Below are positions 20,679-32,505 of a stretch of 64,000 bases of DNA, one piece after another; positions within the stretch are counted from its first letter, which is position 1, and each line of letters opens with the position of its first letter. This stretch comes from Lichina pygmaea (lineage: Eukaryota; Ascomycota; Lichinomycetes; Lichinales; Lichinaceae), in NCBI GenBank assembly GCA_963422465.1, contig OY730172.1, forward strand, positions 3,472,001 to 3,536,000, written 5' to 3'. The notes under the pieces were generated by a model that searched no databases, was not told the DNA's origin, and saw only the letters and a program-made list of their open reading frames with translations. The translations under genes were made by a program, and so were the position numbers.

Positions 20679-23234
20679 GTGTTTCCCGCCGACTTTCCTA
20701 AGATGAGCCGACGGAAGCGATCAGAGGTTCATGACTACCGGCTGCACCACGCCGAGCCAGGGACTCGCGGGCAGCAAGGTCCTCGAAAGAAGATACCACC
20801 ACGACTCGGCAGCCCGGCCACCGCTGCCCTGTCGATCAAGATTCCCCCACCGTACTCGAGCGACCGGGAAACCGGGTTCGAAGAGTTCCTGGAGACCGTT
20901 CCTTCACCCACCAACAAGCGCGTCACAGCCGGTGGCCGTGTCGTGCCGGCTGCACCGGGCTCCGTCAGTCCAGTGGCAGCAAGCAAGAAGGCCATCAGTT
21001 CCCCAGTTCTCCGGGCGCTTCAAGAAGCATCCCCGCTCTTTGTTCAGTCTGCTCCAGGGGGCACCCCGGTGGTCTATCAGCCGATCGGCTCGGTCCATGG
21101 CTACGACAGCCAGCAGTACGGCGGGTCGTTGGAGCAGGATCCACAAGGGCTAGGATACGTTCCGATCCTTGGAGAAGCAGAGGCATGGCAAAGGGCCTTC
21201 CCCCATAGCGTCAGCCGTGCGAACTGTCCATTTGCCCCCGCTCCCGGGTCTCCTCTTGGTGATATCACCAACGCAGGAGCGGCCGCCCCTACCAACCACT
21301 GGCCGGCGCCATATCGAACCTTCGAGGAGCAAGGCCCCTATCTGTCCGAGCAACAGCGTGGAGCTACGGCCGAAACCGCCGACGAGGGGGCGAACCTCAT
21401 GGCGTGGGACGGTCCCAAGAGGCCCCCTCCGAGCACCTTGGAGCTCTTACAGAACGCTCAGATGGCGACGCTTGAGCGTGCAAGATTCCTGGAGATGCAG
21501 TCCGAGATGGCGAGGCTACGACGGGTCAAAGAGACTACACCTACCGGGTCGGCCAACTGCCTCGAGGCGCAAAAGTGGCCTTGGGCGAGAAGCAATCTGG
21601 TCTCGGACGGAAGGGTCTTCATGTCGAGCCTTCCCGTCGGTCCTGCCTGTCCTCAGATGTCTCAGCCTGGCTGGCTATTCGCCGGAGCTGTCGGCTTCGC
21701 CGGTGCATACCCACCAAGTAACGTCCACCCGTATCAGCTGTACAGCGGACAGATCCACCCGAGAAGTGCGATGCCTGGCGGCCCCTACGCTGCCAGTCAT
21801 CCCCAGTTTGAATACGCCGCAGCGAACCAGTATCCGCTCGGGATGTACGACGGTGCGAACGACGTCAACCCTCTACAGGGGACCGCTACCGAATACGCCA
21901 GCAAAACGTACTCGTTCGCCGGTACACCGTACATCTTTGGCTTCGATGGAAGTGTTGAGGGATTCTACAGTGCGGACGAAGGTGCCTCTGTGATCTCTAA
22001 CGGAAGCCAAGAAGCTCGTTGTCCGGCTACGTACCTGGCCAGCTGGGGGTTTGCACCGCCGGAGCGAGTGCAGCCGTCCACGAAGGTGCAGAAGGTACGG
22101 GAAGGACAAGGATCGCACGTGTTCCCGCAGCAGAATGACGACAGGTTTGATGGTCTGTGCGACGACGACCTCGTAGGGGTGGCAAGTTCCTCTGAAACGC
22201 ACAGTCTGAACGCGAAGCAAAGCTCGAGCGAATCTGAGCATGGTGCTCTTCACGAGATGTCGATGGCCGATGAGGCTGTCGTTATCGAAAGTACATCAGA
22301 GAGCAAACGGCAGCATGGGAACACGCCGGAAACGGAGCCTGATCAGCTGATCCTCGGAAAGGATGAGCTGGCACGAAATATCTACAGGCCACAACGTGAG
22401 ACCAGAACACGCAAGGACAAACCAGCACCCAAAACCTCCAAGTTTGTCTCAGATCTGATAGACGTGGGAATCTCTGCCACTGGTTCGATGAGGTCAGTTG
22501 AAGTAAAGCTAGATGCGCTGGCCATCTTTTGCTGACAACCATCCAGCCGCAGCGCCGTCTCCTCTGGCGATCCGACGCACGCCGAGATCAAGCTTAGACA
22601 GATTCAAGCCAAAGATGGAGAGAAATGTGGCGACGGACTCCACGCTGACGAGGATGAGAAGCAGAGCACGAGGTACGACTACCACATCCGTCTCCAGCAG
22701 GACTGCCGAGCAAGTTAGATCACGATCTGAGGGGGCATGCCTTACTGACGCTGTGAAAGAGAGCCCAGCCCGAAACGTCAGAGCGAGAGCTTCCTGCAAG
22801 AGATGCTGAAGAATCCGCGCTACTCGAACAAAGTGTCCACCGGCAGCTCGGAGGAGACGGACAAGGTGGCGAAAGGTGACGAGCCCGCTGGCCGCAGCGC
22901 ATCTGACGCCGGCTCAACTTCGGATCGCCAAGAAGCACCTCCGTCCCCAGTCGATGCCGGTGCGGAACGCAACAGTCCCTCCAAAGGCGACGGAGCCGGA
23001 TCGAACGCTTCGGGAGGGACTGGGCCATATGCTACCGCTCGCTCCAAGAAGACCTCGGCATCGGCTGGCTCGACGCAGCTCTATCCGATCGCCCCGGAGT
23101 CATCTACGAACAACAGCGACCGGTCGGGCCTGTCGCGGGCGTCTCATTACAGGGAAGTCATGGAATTCTTTGACCGGCTGCGGCGCGAGGAGGATGAGGA
23201 GATTGCCAGGTATCGGCGTGAACATCCGTTCTAG
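20679..23234 (+). CDS. Disordered fungal protein of unknown function, three exons
   Basis: I infer exons 20679-22492, 22547-22672 and 22760-23234 (804 residues, in frame). The introns are 54 and 87 bases; the second has a good CTTACTGAC branch site before its acceptor. The first 30 residues are basic (MSRRKRSEVHDYR from the second Met at 20703, a possible alternative start). Most of the protein is Pro/Gly/Ser-rich and predicted disordered. Local ordered candidates are a helical stretch near 265-290 (LELLQNAQMATLERARFLE), SKFVSDLIDVGISATGSM near 590-605 and the charged end REVMEFFDRLRREEDEEIA. No catalytic domain is seen. The conserved-looking C-terminal helix suggests a scaffold or regulatory role, which is only a guess. 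Confidence 0.7.
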
Positions 23235-24632
23235 AGCGACGATCAGACTTCGGCAAGCTGGGGAAAGAACTCTTGATCCCCTTTCTTCTGCCGGGCCAAT
23301 ACTCGGAGCTAAGTCATCGACGAGTGACCGAGCGAGCAAACGCGCTGTATAACATTGTCCACTTCAAAACCAACATCTTGATAGAGTAGACTCTTCTTGT
23401 CGCGCTCTACCGTACTTCTGCTCCTCTCCTCTCTCCTTTTCGAGTTGTGATTCCCTTTCCGTCCTCCGTCTTTGGCTCTGCTGTACTGTTGAGTCTCTTA
23501 CTTTCTCTCGTGTCTTATTCCACCGTGCTCCTCCACGCGGTGCAGGCTGGGAACCTCGGGGCAGCTATGGCAGGCAGTCTCCCAAGCTGCTTGTAGTCGC
23601 TGCACCGAGAGCTAATTGAGTCACCGGTCGAGCTGCTGGTGCCCGCGGAGCGACGGGCCACCGGAGGTGTCGCGCAGGCACCCTGGACGCCCCCGTGAAG
23701 CGACATCAGCAGAACAGAGGACTTCGACCAAACTGGTTATGAAAACCACCCGACGGATGTCTACCGTGTACGCTACGGCCCGAAGCCAGCCTTGCAACTG
23801 GTGGATGTGAAGTCTAGACACCCGACAGGGCACCTCTGGAGTAGACGAGAGGAGTTCCTATCGCACACCCCCCTTCTAGCAGAGTCTCCAGCAGCTGATG
23901 CATCGAGGATCTTGTTCTAGGAGGGAGCGATGTCTGTACCGCGGTGTTGTTAATCGAACGGGGACTACGTGTTACAGAAGGCGAGCAGGTGGCACGAAGA
24001 GTTTCCGCCGCTCCAGTACCTAAGGGCCGTGTGATAGTCAAAGTGCTGGCTTGATGGTTTTGCCTAAGGTCTTACCACGGATTCTCTTCAGGCCACCTAC
24101 GGACCGGGGCCAGGGCACTGGATCTCCAGTGGGCCACCACGTACAACCGGGGCCCCACAGGCGACAGCGGGCAGACGGAGACTTCTCCCTACTTGGTTAG
24201 TGGGCTGGAAAGGCGGTCCTGCAGGTGCTGGCATGGCCTGCAGGGTCCGTAGAGCCTGCGAGGCATGGTCGGCCTCTGTACGAGAGATCTACAGAGGTAA
24301 CGCGAAACAGCGAGAGCTGCGGGGCGTGGCATATAATGGCAGTGACGGCAGTAGGGTCTGGGCCTACTACGAGACTGTCTATATGGCCCGAGAGGACGGA
24401 AGCGCATGCCGGTCTGTACAGAGTGCAGGCTCAGGCTGCAAATGACGGGCTCAAGGAGCAAACTGCAGTTGGAGCGTGGGCTCCGGGCTGGCAACCCGGC
24501 GCTCCGAAGCAGGACCTAGGGGTGAGCGTACACGGCGGAGCGCAAAAAGCCTCAGGACTGCGGGGAAGCGTGGCAGAGACCCTGCAAGGGATAGCGACTC
24601 TGCGCTATGCCTCGGCATAGCTCAACTGTGGT
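23235..24632. other. Intergenic and GC-rich stretch of unknown origin before the transposon nest
   Basis: The part up to about 24060 is ordinary intergenic sequence without a recognisable gene. From about 24060 to 24632 the sequence is GC-rich and unlike the AT-leaning LINE it abuts. A plus-strand frame is open from 24225 to 24620 without any recognisable domain. No tRNA-type promoter boxes at workable spacing or terminal repeats were found to call it a SINE or DNA transposon. Confidence 0.35.
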
Positions 24633-26606
24633 CCCAGAGTACTCCAGAGATCCAGCTCTCCCAGAAGGTTACTGCTGAAGAAGTGGAGCAAATCCTAAAC
24701 AAGAGGAAACCTTTTACAGCAGGGGGAAAAGATAAGCTGCCAAATGGATTTCTGAAAGCTCTGGGTCTCAAGTTCTGCCAAGCTATAGCTGTTCTCACAT
24801 CAACATGCTGGAGACTGGAATACTTTCCTGAGAGGTTCAAGAATGCAAAGACAGTCTGTCTAAGAAAACCTGGCAAAGGAAGCTATAACCAAGCCAAAGC
24901 CTGGCACCCTATAGCTTTGCTCAACACAACTGGCAAGCTGATAGAAGCTATTACAGCAGCCAGGCTAAGCAAGATAGTAGAAGAAGCTAAACTTTTGCCA
25001 GAAATCCAGATGGGCTTCAGAAAAGGAAGATCAACTGAATCAGCACTCTTCCTACTGACCTCCCAAGTGGAAAAAGTCTGGAAGGAAGGCATGGTTGCAT
25101 CTCTACTCTCTCTGGATATCTCAGGAACCTATGATAGAGTTCTACCTAAGATCCTCCAACAAATCCTAGAGAGAAAAGGAATTCCTCTCTGGCTATCTTC
25201 CTGGATTTTCTCTTTCTGCACCAGTCACTCTACCACTCTTGTGTTTGATGACTCTGAGTCTTCCTCTATTCCTATTCACTGTGGAGTTCCCCAAGGTTCC
25301 TCTTTATCTTCTATTCTTTTTCTATTTTATATTTCTGAACTACATGAAACTGTACATTCTCCTTCCACTGGTGTTTCTGCTCTGGGATTTGCAGATGATA
25401 CAAATCTGCTTGCATTTGGACAATCCCTAAAAAGCAACCTTCTGAAGTTGAAGAACACACACCTCAAATGTCTATCATGGGCTGCAAGACATAGAATAGT
25501 TTTCTCTCCTGAGAAATATAAAATACTTCATTTCTCCAGAAGAAGATCAGACAATCTTCAGCTTAAGCTCAGACTGGGGAATGTGATTCTAAGACCAAAA
25601 GAAGAAGTGCGAGTATTAGGAGTGTACCTGGATGCAAAACTCCACTGGCATAAGCACCAGAGAATTATTCTTCAAAAAGCCCAGAAAGCACTCTCCTCTC
25701 TCTCCAGAACTTTATATCCTACTTGGGGTTTCCCAGTCCTCACATCATGTCTTGTGTATACTGCAATACTCAGATCCTTACTGAGCTATGCAGTGGGGAT
25801 CTGGTTCAATCCTCTAAGAAAGTCTTCTAATATTTCCTCTCTTATCACATTCCAGAACCAATGTCTGAGACTTATTGGAGGTGCCTTCAAAGCCACTCCA
25901 TCTTTCTTATTAGAGAGTGAGCTTTTTCTTCTACCTCTAGATCTCTATTTCAAATTTCGCACAGCCTGTTTCCTCTCTTCTATTCAAACCTCCTCTATGA
26001 AATCACTTCTGGACAATATTTTTTCTAATATCTCCCACTATGCCTCTTCCCTGAAGAAACCTTTAAAGGAATCTCCAACTATCTCTCCCTACTGGAAGTT
26101 CACTTGGTTAAACCAAATAACTACTAACCAGGCTAGTTCAAAGAAAGAACTACAGAAGCTTTTTGTTAAAGAGTGGGAAGACCAATGGGAGGAGAAGAAA
26201 AGAAGAAGCTACTCTGGGTGGCAGGTGTTTTGCCAAAAGCCTCACCACAACAATCTGAAGCTCTACAAAGAGTTACAGAAAGCTGAGGCAAGCCTGCTAC
26301 TACAAACCAGAACTGGGAGAATTGGCCTGGCAAGTTTTCTATTCAGAGCTGGAGTTCCAGATTTTCCTACTCCTTTATGTATTTGTGGTCAAGCAGAAGA
26401 GACAGTGAAACATATCACCTCTTCATGCTCTCTTTACTCAAGTCAAAGACAGCAAGCTTTTTTTAATTCTCAAGATTTCACTTCTATTATTTCAAACCCA
26501 GAACTTCTACAGAAGTTTCTATACTGGTTTATGTTTTTGAAAAGACTAAACCAGTTTAATCTGGCTTTCAAACTCCACTATTCACACTCTAATATCTAGA
26601 AGTTTC
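24633..26606 (+). mobile_element. LINE copy L1, 5'-truncated, ORF2 open
   Basis: Tad1/I-like non-LTR element, truncated at its 5' side before the reverse transcriptase. Its ORF2 part is open without a stop from the junction to TAG at 26597-26599. Recognised segments are FTAGGKDKLPNGFLKALG, the finger/palm part MGFRKGRSTESALFLL, the palm LLSLDISGTYDRV, the catalytic GFADDTNLLAFG, the thumb VLGVYLDAKLHWHKH and the C-terminal zinc-like CICGQAEETVKHITSSC. There is no RNase H domain after the thumb. The copy ends a few bases into its 3' UTR, where a Gypsy B LTR begins. Of the four ORF2 copies in the window, this is the only one with Arg (CGA) just before VLGV. Confidence 0.88.
24650..26599 (+). 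CDS. LINE ORF2 fragment: reverse transcriptase and C-terminal zinc motif
   Basis: About 649 codons are uninterrupted and clearly related to the ORF2 parts at 49665-51581 and 52609-54600. The endonuclease domain is absent. The reading frame happens to continue upstream into GC-rich host-side sequence to a Met at 24476, so an automatic prediction would give a 707-residue fusion. I treat the upstream 58 codons as not part of the LINE. Catalytic FADD is intact. Confidence 0.8.
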   Translation: MQLSQKVTAEEVEQILNKRKPFTAGGKDKLPNGFLKALGLKFCQAIAVLTSTCWRLEYFPERFKNAKTVCLRKPGKGSYNQAKAWHPIALLNTTGKLIEAITAARLSKIVEEAKLLPEIQMGFRKGRSTESALFLLTSQVEKVWKEGMVASLLSLDISGTYDRVLPKILQQILERKGIPLWLSSWIFSFCTSHSTTLVFDDSESSSIPIHCGVPQGSSLSSILFLFYISELHETVHSPSTGVSALGFADDTNLLAFGQSLKSNLLKLKNTHLKCLSWAARHRIVFSPEKYKILHFSRRRSDNLQLKLRLGNVILRPKEEVRVLGVYLDAKLHWHKHQRIILQKAQKALSSLSRTLYPTWGFPVLTSCLVYTAILRSLLSYAVGIWFNPLRKSSNISSLITFQNQCLRLIGGAFKATPSFLLESELFLLPLDLYFKFRTACFLSSIQTSSMKSLLDNIFSNISHYASSLKKPLKESPTISPYWKFTWLNQITTNQASSKKELQKLFVKEWEDQWEEKKRRSYSGWQVFCQKPHHNNLKLYKELQKAEASLLLQTRTGRIGLASFLFRAGVPDFPTPLCICGQAEETVKHITSSCSLYSSQRQQAFFNSQDFTSIISNPELLQKFLYWFMFLKRLNQFNLAFKLHYSHSNI

Positions 26607-28392
26607 TGTCACAGTTCTGGCCCAGTTGTATATCTGGCACAAGTCACACACCTTGCTGGGAAGTCCTATCTGCACTGTTGCCTGCTTGCTCCACTGTTAC
26701 CTGATCCCCTGCCTATAAGAACTTCTCCTGCTTCCCCAGCTTCTTCTCTTTTTCTTTCTTTCCTTGTCTTTCATCTTGTACATCAATCCAAGTCTCAAGT
26801 CTCGAGCCAAGTCAAGTCAAGGTCACTGAATCAGTTAGGCTTGAGTTCTGCTCTGCTATTGCCTTGTCACACTACAAAAGACCTACCCAACCATAACACA
26901 CTTCACCAAGCTATGTTCACATCCTTGTCATGTCTTAACAACCAGACCAAGCCATGCCAGTTGCTGGAAATAACAAGTTCCTTCGCAACATGTTTGCAGA
27001 GTTCATGCAAATTCAAGCTACCAACACCACTCCCAAGTCCAAGTCTGAACACACTGCTGACCCAGAGATCTTCAGTGGTGATAGTGGAAACACGGAAATC
27101 ACGCATGAGAAGCTTGAGAGCTTTATCACGTCACTGTCACTCAAGATAACACTCAACGCTGACTGGTACCCCACGGAAACATCGTGGATTGTGTACATCT
27201 TTTCACGCACAACTGGCACTGCGCAGTCCTACATCTCAGCTAAGATCATGGCTGGCCAGTACATTGACTGGCACGACATCGTCCAAGATCTCCGGAACAC
27301 CTTCTCTGATCCAGACCCAGAGTTCCTAGCTCAGAGAAAGCTCATCACCTTGCGTCAGACCAACCATTCCTTTACCAAGTTCTTCACAGAGTTCAATCAG
27401 TATACTCCACACACAGGCTTCAACAACAAGGTCTTGAAGTGCCATCTTCAATACGCTGTCTCTGAAGAGCTTGCCAAGCAGCTTGTCAGTATCAACCTCA
27501 AGGATATCAGCTATCAAAAGCTTGTTGAGGAATGCCAGCTGCAGGACAACCAGTTACGTGCCACTTCTGCCAACTCTCACTGTCTATATCAAACACCTCC
27601 CACCCAAGCCTCAGTTCCACGGTCAGGAGCTTCAGTTCCGCGTCCAGAGTTCATCAAGCCAGCCTTCACACCACGGCCACCAAGTCCTACCATAGATCTC
27701 AGCCACTCTAAGCTGACACCAGAAGAGTGAGAAGGTCACTGAAGCAAAGGCCTCTGCTTCTACTGTGGGAACCAAGGTCACGTCTCAACCTTCTGTCCAG
27801 TGAAAAGTATACCTGTTGTTGCCACCACCACAACCACCACTAAGTCTGCCACTGTTGAGACTACTCCAGAGTCAGAAAACAAGTAGTCCTTGGTCATCGT
27901 CGTGCCCAAGAACATGAAAAGAATCTCCATGTTGGCTATCTGTCTCTAGACCAGCAGTTGGATAGTAAGTGCTTGTTTCTTTCTTGTATCTTAGATGGGA
28001 AATTTAAGTGCAATATTCTTATTGACTCTGGCTGTTCAGCATTTGGCTGTATTAGTACTTTCTTTACGCAATCTCTTCACCAAGAACCTCTCCCCTACCC
28101 ATGCACATTGTGATTGTTTGATGGTAAGATGTCACAAACCACACATCTCACCAAGACAATCATGACCACAGCACATGGTGTGCACCAGGAGGAAGTCTCT
28201 CTCTTTGTGTCTCCTGGTCTTCACTATGATGTGATTCTGGGGATGCTATAGCTCCAGAAGCACAGGCCACAAATTGATTGGACAAACACCTCAATCATGT
28301 TCAAGTCAGATCACTGCTGATCTGTATGCCTTAAGTTAAACAATGACTATCTAATCTCTTTAGATCTTGAAGCCAAGATGTCTGCTGGAAAG
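26607..28392 (+). mobile_element. Gypsy B copy 2 (LTR, gag, protease part), truncated
   Basis: Begins with an LTR starting TGTCACAG at 26607, with a TATA-like CTATAAG near 26713; the LTR probably ends by about 26900. The gag-like frame follows at 26954-27730 (FRNMFAEF-type start, YISAKIMAGQYIDW in the middle). A zinc knuckle region lies at about 27750 and a protease region (IDSGCSAFG) near 28020-28060. The copy stops at 28392 where a Gypsy A LTR begins. It inserted into the 3' UTR of LINE L1. It is a fossil with a few breaks; reverse transcriptase onward is missing. Confidence 0.82.
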
Positions 28393-28875
28393 TGTTATGA
28401 CCCAGAAGAAACACAGCTCTTATACTCACAGAAGGCAGTAGACAGGATACTGGACAGAAGTACTAAGTGGCATAACACGGGAAGCAGTCACGTGACCGGT
28501 GAGACAGACCAGGGGTTGCTCGCCGCAGGATGCATATACGTGAGCAGAGTGAGTAGAGCTCACCCAGCTCACCGCAGTGTGCATGAAAAGTGAGCAAAGT
28601 GAGCAGAGCTCACTGAGCTCACCAACCACTCACTATATAGTCTGGTGATAGTTCTCTTATGGAATGATCATCTTCAACTCATGTTGTGATCCAGACAACT
28701 AGATCTACTTTAATACAATCCTTTGTACAAAGCTATTGATCAGGTGTCACCACCACCACATTCCACCAAACCTCTTCGCACTCCTTGACACTCCTCTCCT
28801 GCGAGAACCAACCTACCTTCCACATCTCACCCTTATCCTATACTCAGTTAGGACAGCACAGTACAGACTGCAACA
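28393..28875 (+). repeat. Gypsy A LTR, type 2 upstream part (483 bp)
   Basis: TGTTATGACCCAGAAG ... CAACA. The first part matches the LTR at 58676 and not the LTRs at 37340, 43366 and 46924. From the ACTATATAG box (about 28632) onward it matches all Gypsy A LTRs. It holds about two minisatellite units, against four in the 58676 LTR, which explains the 111-bp length difference. Confidence 0.8.
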
Positions 28876-29088
28876 CTTTGAAGACCCTCAAGGATAACTA
28901 CTTCAGGAGCACTCAACCTCAGCTTCCCAGATGGAAAGATTAGTGTTGCTAAACCAGACCTGTTCTACAGCAAAAGAAACAAGGTTGATAATTAGCTTAT
29001 ACAACTCCAAGTCTACTTTTAATTCCAACCAGAGATAAGGCTACCTAGAGAAAAGTGACCCCTTTTCGCAACCACTTACATAAGAGGT
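28393..29088 (+). mobile_element. Gypsy A (type 2 LTR) copy, left part
   Basis: LTR 28393-28875 (TGTTATGACC ... TGCAACA) is followed by about 210 bases of internal sequence, the primer-binding site and gag start. LINE tail sequence then begins at 29089. The gag sequence breaks off inside the CTTACATAAGAGGT stretch; a matching continuation starts at 52260. The GAAAG before the LTR (28388-28392) may be its target duplication. Fossil, broken. Confidence 0.75.
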
Positions 29089-29262
29089 TTGTATTTTATT
29101 TTTATTTGATTCTTACACTGGTAGTAGCTTTACAGCCATGCAGATCTTCTAGCTAATAGTGAACTCCTTCAGAAAACCTTTGAAGGGATAAAAACTGAAG
29201 GCAGGGTGTGACTAGGGAATGTAACAAAAGAAATCTTGAAGTTTCTGGTAAGAGAAGAGAAT

Positions 29263-32200
29263 CTAGGTATTGGGTTGGGAATAGTGGAGTTTGAAAGCTA
29301 GATTAAACTGGTTTAGTCTTTTCAAAGACATAAACCAGTACAAGAACTTCTGTAGTAGCTCTGGGTTTGAAATAATAGTGGTGAAGTCTTGAGGATTAAA
29401 AGAGACTTGTTATCTTTGTCTTGAATAAAGAGACTATGAAGAGGTGATATGTTTTGCAGTTTCTTCTGCTTGGCCACACACACATAGTGGGGTAGGGAAG
29501 TCAGGAACTCCAGCTCTGAAAAGAAAACTTGCCAGACCAATTCTTCCAGTCCTGATTTGCAGTAGCAGACTTGCCTCAGCTTTCTGTAACTCTTTGTAGA
29601 GCTTCAGATTGTTTTTGTGTGGCTTTTGACAGAAAGTCTGCCAGCCTGGATAGCTTCTTCTTTTCTTCTCTTCCTATTGGTCTTCCCACTCTTTAGTAAA
29701 GAGCTTTTGTAGTTCTTTCTTCAAACTAGCCTGGTTAGTAGTTATTTGACTTAACCAAGTGAATTTCCACTTAGGAGAGATAGTTGAGGATTCCTTTAAA
29801 GGTTTCTTCAAGAGAGAGGCATAGCTGGAAATAGTGGAAAAGATACTGTCAAGAAAGTATTTGAGAGGGGAGTTTTGAATAGAAGAAAGAAAACAGGCAG
29901 TGTGAAATTTAAAGTATAGGTCTAGAGGTAGAAGAAAAAGCTCACTCTCTAATAGAAAAGAAGGAGTGGCTTTGAAGGCACCCCCAATAAGTCTTAGACA
30001 TCTGTTTTGAAATGAAACAAGAGAAGAGATATTGGAGGATTTTCTTAGAGGGTTAAACTAGATCCCCACTGCATAGCTCAGTAGAGATCTCAGTATAGCA
30101 GTGTACACCAGACATGATGTGTGGACTGGAAAGCCCCAAGTAGAATAGGAAGTTCTAGAAAGAGAAGAGAGTGCTTTCTGTGCTTTTTGAAGAATAATCC
30201 TCTGGTGTTTGTGCTAGTGGAGCTTTGCATCTAGGTGCACTCCAAGTACTCACACTTCTTCTTTTGGTTTGAGAATCACATTCCCCAGTCTGAGCTTGAG
30301 CTGAAGATTGTCTGATCTTCTTCTGGAAAAATGAAGTATTTTATATTTCTCAGAAGAGAAGACTATTCCATGTCTTGCAGCCCATGATAGACATTTGAGG
30401 TGTGTGTTCTTTAACTTCAGAAGGTTACTTTTCAAGGAGTGACCAAAAGCAAGCAGATTTGCATCATCTGCAAACCCCAGAGCAGATACACCTGAAGAGG
30501 GAGTATGCACAGTCTCATGCAAATCAGAAATGTAGAATAGAAAAAGAATAGGAGATAATGGAGAATCTTGAGGAACTCCACAATGAATAGGAATTGAACA
30601 AGACTCAGAATCATCAAAGACAAGAGTGGTATAGTGCTTATCACAGAAGACGTAGATCCAGGAAGCTAGCCAGGCAGGTATTCCTTTTCTTTTCAGAATT
30701 TGCTGTAGTATCTTGGGGAGAACTCTGTCATAGGCTCCTGAGATATCCAGTGAGAGTAGAGATGCAACCATGCCTTCCTTCCAGACTTTTTCCACTTGGG
30801 AGGTTAGAAGGAAAAGTGCTGCTTCTGTGGATCTTCCTTTCCTAAAGCCCATCTGGATATCTGGCAATAGTCCAGCTTCTTCTGCTATCTTGCTTAGTCT
30901 GGCTGCAGCAATAGCTTCCATCAGCTTGCCTGTTGTGTTTAGCAGAGCTATAGGGTGCCAGACTTTAGCTTGATTGTAGGTTGTCTTGCCAGGTTTCCTC
31001 AAGCAGACTGTTTTTGCACTCTTAAATCTTTCAGGGAAGTACTCCAGTTTCCAGCATGTTGAAGTCAGAATAGCTAGAGCTTGGCAGAACCTAGGCCCCA
31101 GAGCTCTCAGAAATACATTTGGCAGCTTATCTCTCCCTCCTGCTGTGAAAGGTTTCTTCTTGGCCAGAATTTGCTCCACTTCTTCACATGTTACCTCCTG
31201 GGAGAGCTGTATCTCAGAGATAGTCTGGGAGCTTTCTGAGCCTGGTTCTGGAACTAGAGCTTTTGGAAAGAACTGCTGTGAGAAGGCTTTAGTCTTTTCC
31301 TCAAAGGTTTTGGCTATTCCTTCTTGTGTTTCCAGGTCAGGAACCAGAGAAAGATCAGGAGTCTTGTTGACTTTGGACTTTCCCTACTTTGCAAGCTTCC
31401 AGAACTTTGAAGAGCTGGCCAGCTCATGGATTTGGTGTCTGAAAGTGTTCTGTTTTCCATCTCTGACTGCCTTTTTCTTGAGCTTAGTTGCTTGCTCAAG
31501 TTCCTCTTGACTTGCTTGTCTTTTTTGCACTTTTCTTCTTACTCTTCTTTCCTCTTTAACCTTGTTTTGGATCTCTTGATTCCACCAGGGGACTGAGTGG
31601 CCAGATTGCTTCTGGAGCTGTGTGGATTTGCTTGCTATTTCTTGGAGAAAGTTGTCAAGATACTCCAAGTACTCATCCACTTCATATTTGTCTTGGAAGT
31701 GGAAGGGCAGGTGTAGCTTCTCACACTCTACTCTTGCAAGGTTTGAGTCCAGTGTTCTCCAGTTTCTTTCTGGTTTCCAGATTTTCCTTGGAGGATCCAG
31801 GTCCAGGCAGGTTAGTACAGGTCTGTGGTCAGACCCATGAAAGAACTGAAGAGCCACTTTGGAGAAAATCAGAGAGTTAGAAAGAGAAGAAGAAATAAAA
31901 GACAGATCAATAGCAGAACATGGTTTTTCAGAAAGAGATCTTGCTCTGGTAGGGGTGAAAGGTGCAATAGCTAAATCCAGATTTAAATCTTTCATTAGGT
32001 CTTGAAACTTGTTTGCAGTCTCAGAGTACAGTCTTCTTTTCTTTGACCAGTCTGGGTGGTGAAGATTTGAGTCTGTGAGAAGAATATGTTGTCCTTGTTC
32101 TTGTAAAGCATTTTGGAGTAAACAGAGAAGAGCTTCTGATGCCTCTGTGTAGTTTTCTTGACTTGATGGGGTGAAGTAGAGATTATGTACCCAAAGAGAA

Positions 32201-32505
32201 GTAGGAGAGTTTTCCAAGTAGATTTCAAGAGAAACAAAGTCTTTATTCCAGAAGGTAGGATGAAGAGAAGAGAGTTTCAGATTTTTATTAATAAGAAAAA
32301 GTGTTCTGCCAATCTCTGAACAGTAGAGAGGAAGAAAGGAAGAGAAAACAGTTGAAGTGCTTGTTTCTAGGTGAGGGTTTTTCCAGGGCTCTTGAAGTGC
32401 AATAATGTCCACCTCTTGGAGAGCTGAGGTTGCTAGCAGTAGCTCTTGGACTGATTGGCTTTTTTGCACATTATACTGGAGAAGTGTCAGCTTTGTGTCT
32501 TTCAT
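29263..32505 (-). pseudogene. LINE ORF2 (L2), endonuclease and reverse transcriptase, with in-frame stops
   Basis: One frame throughout, about 1080 codons in L5 for comparison. The endonuclease part begins TKLTLLQYNVQKSQSVQELL with the catalytic-type Asn and the ALQEPW Glu motif. LLTDSNLHHPDW and GSDHRPVL (Asp-His end motif) complete an APE-type fold. The reverse transcriptase follows (GFADDANLLAFG, so the second active-site Asp is kept and the next residue differs from other copies). In-frame stops are TAG at 31384-31386 (Trp in L5), TGA at 30250-30252 (Arg in L1) and further ones in the last third. Confidence 0.82.

Noticed and set aside
24200-24640. SINE with tRNA-type promoter
   Set aside because: TGGTTAGTGGG near 24193 resembles an A box, but no B box follows at the right distance and no tail or target duplication is seen.
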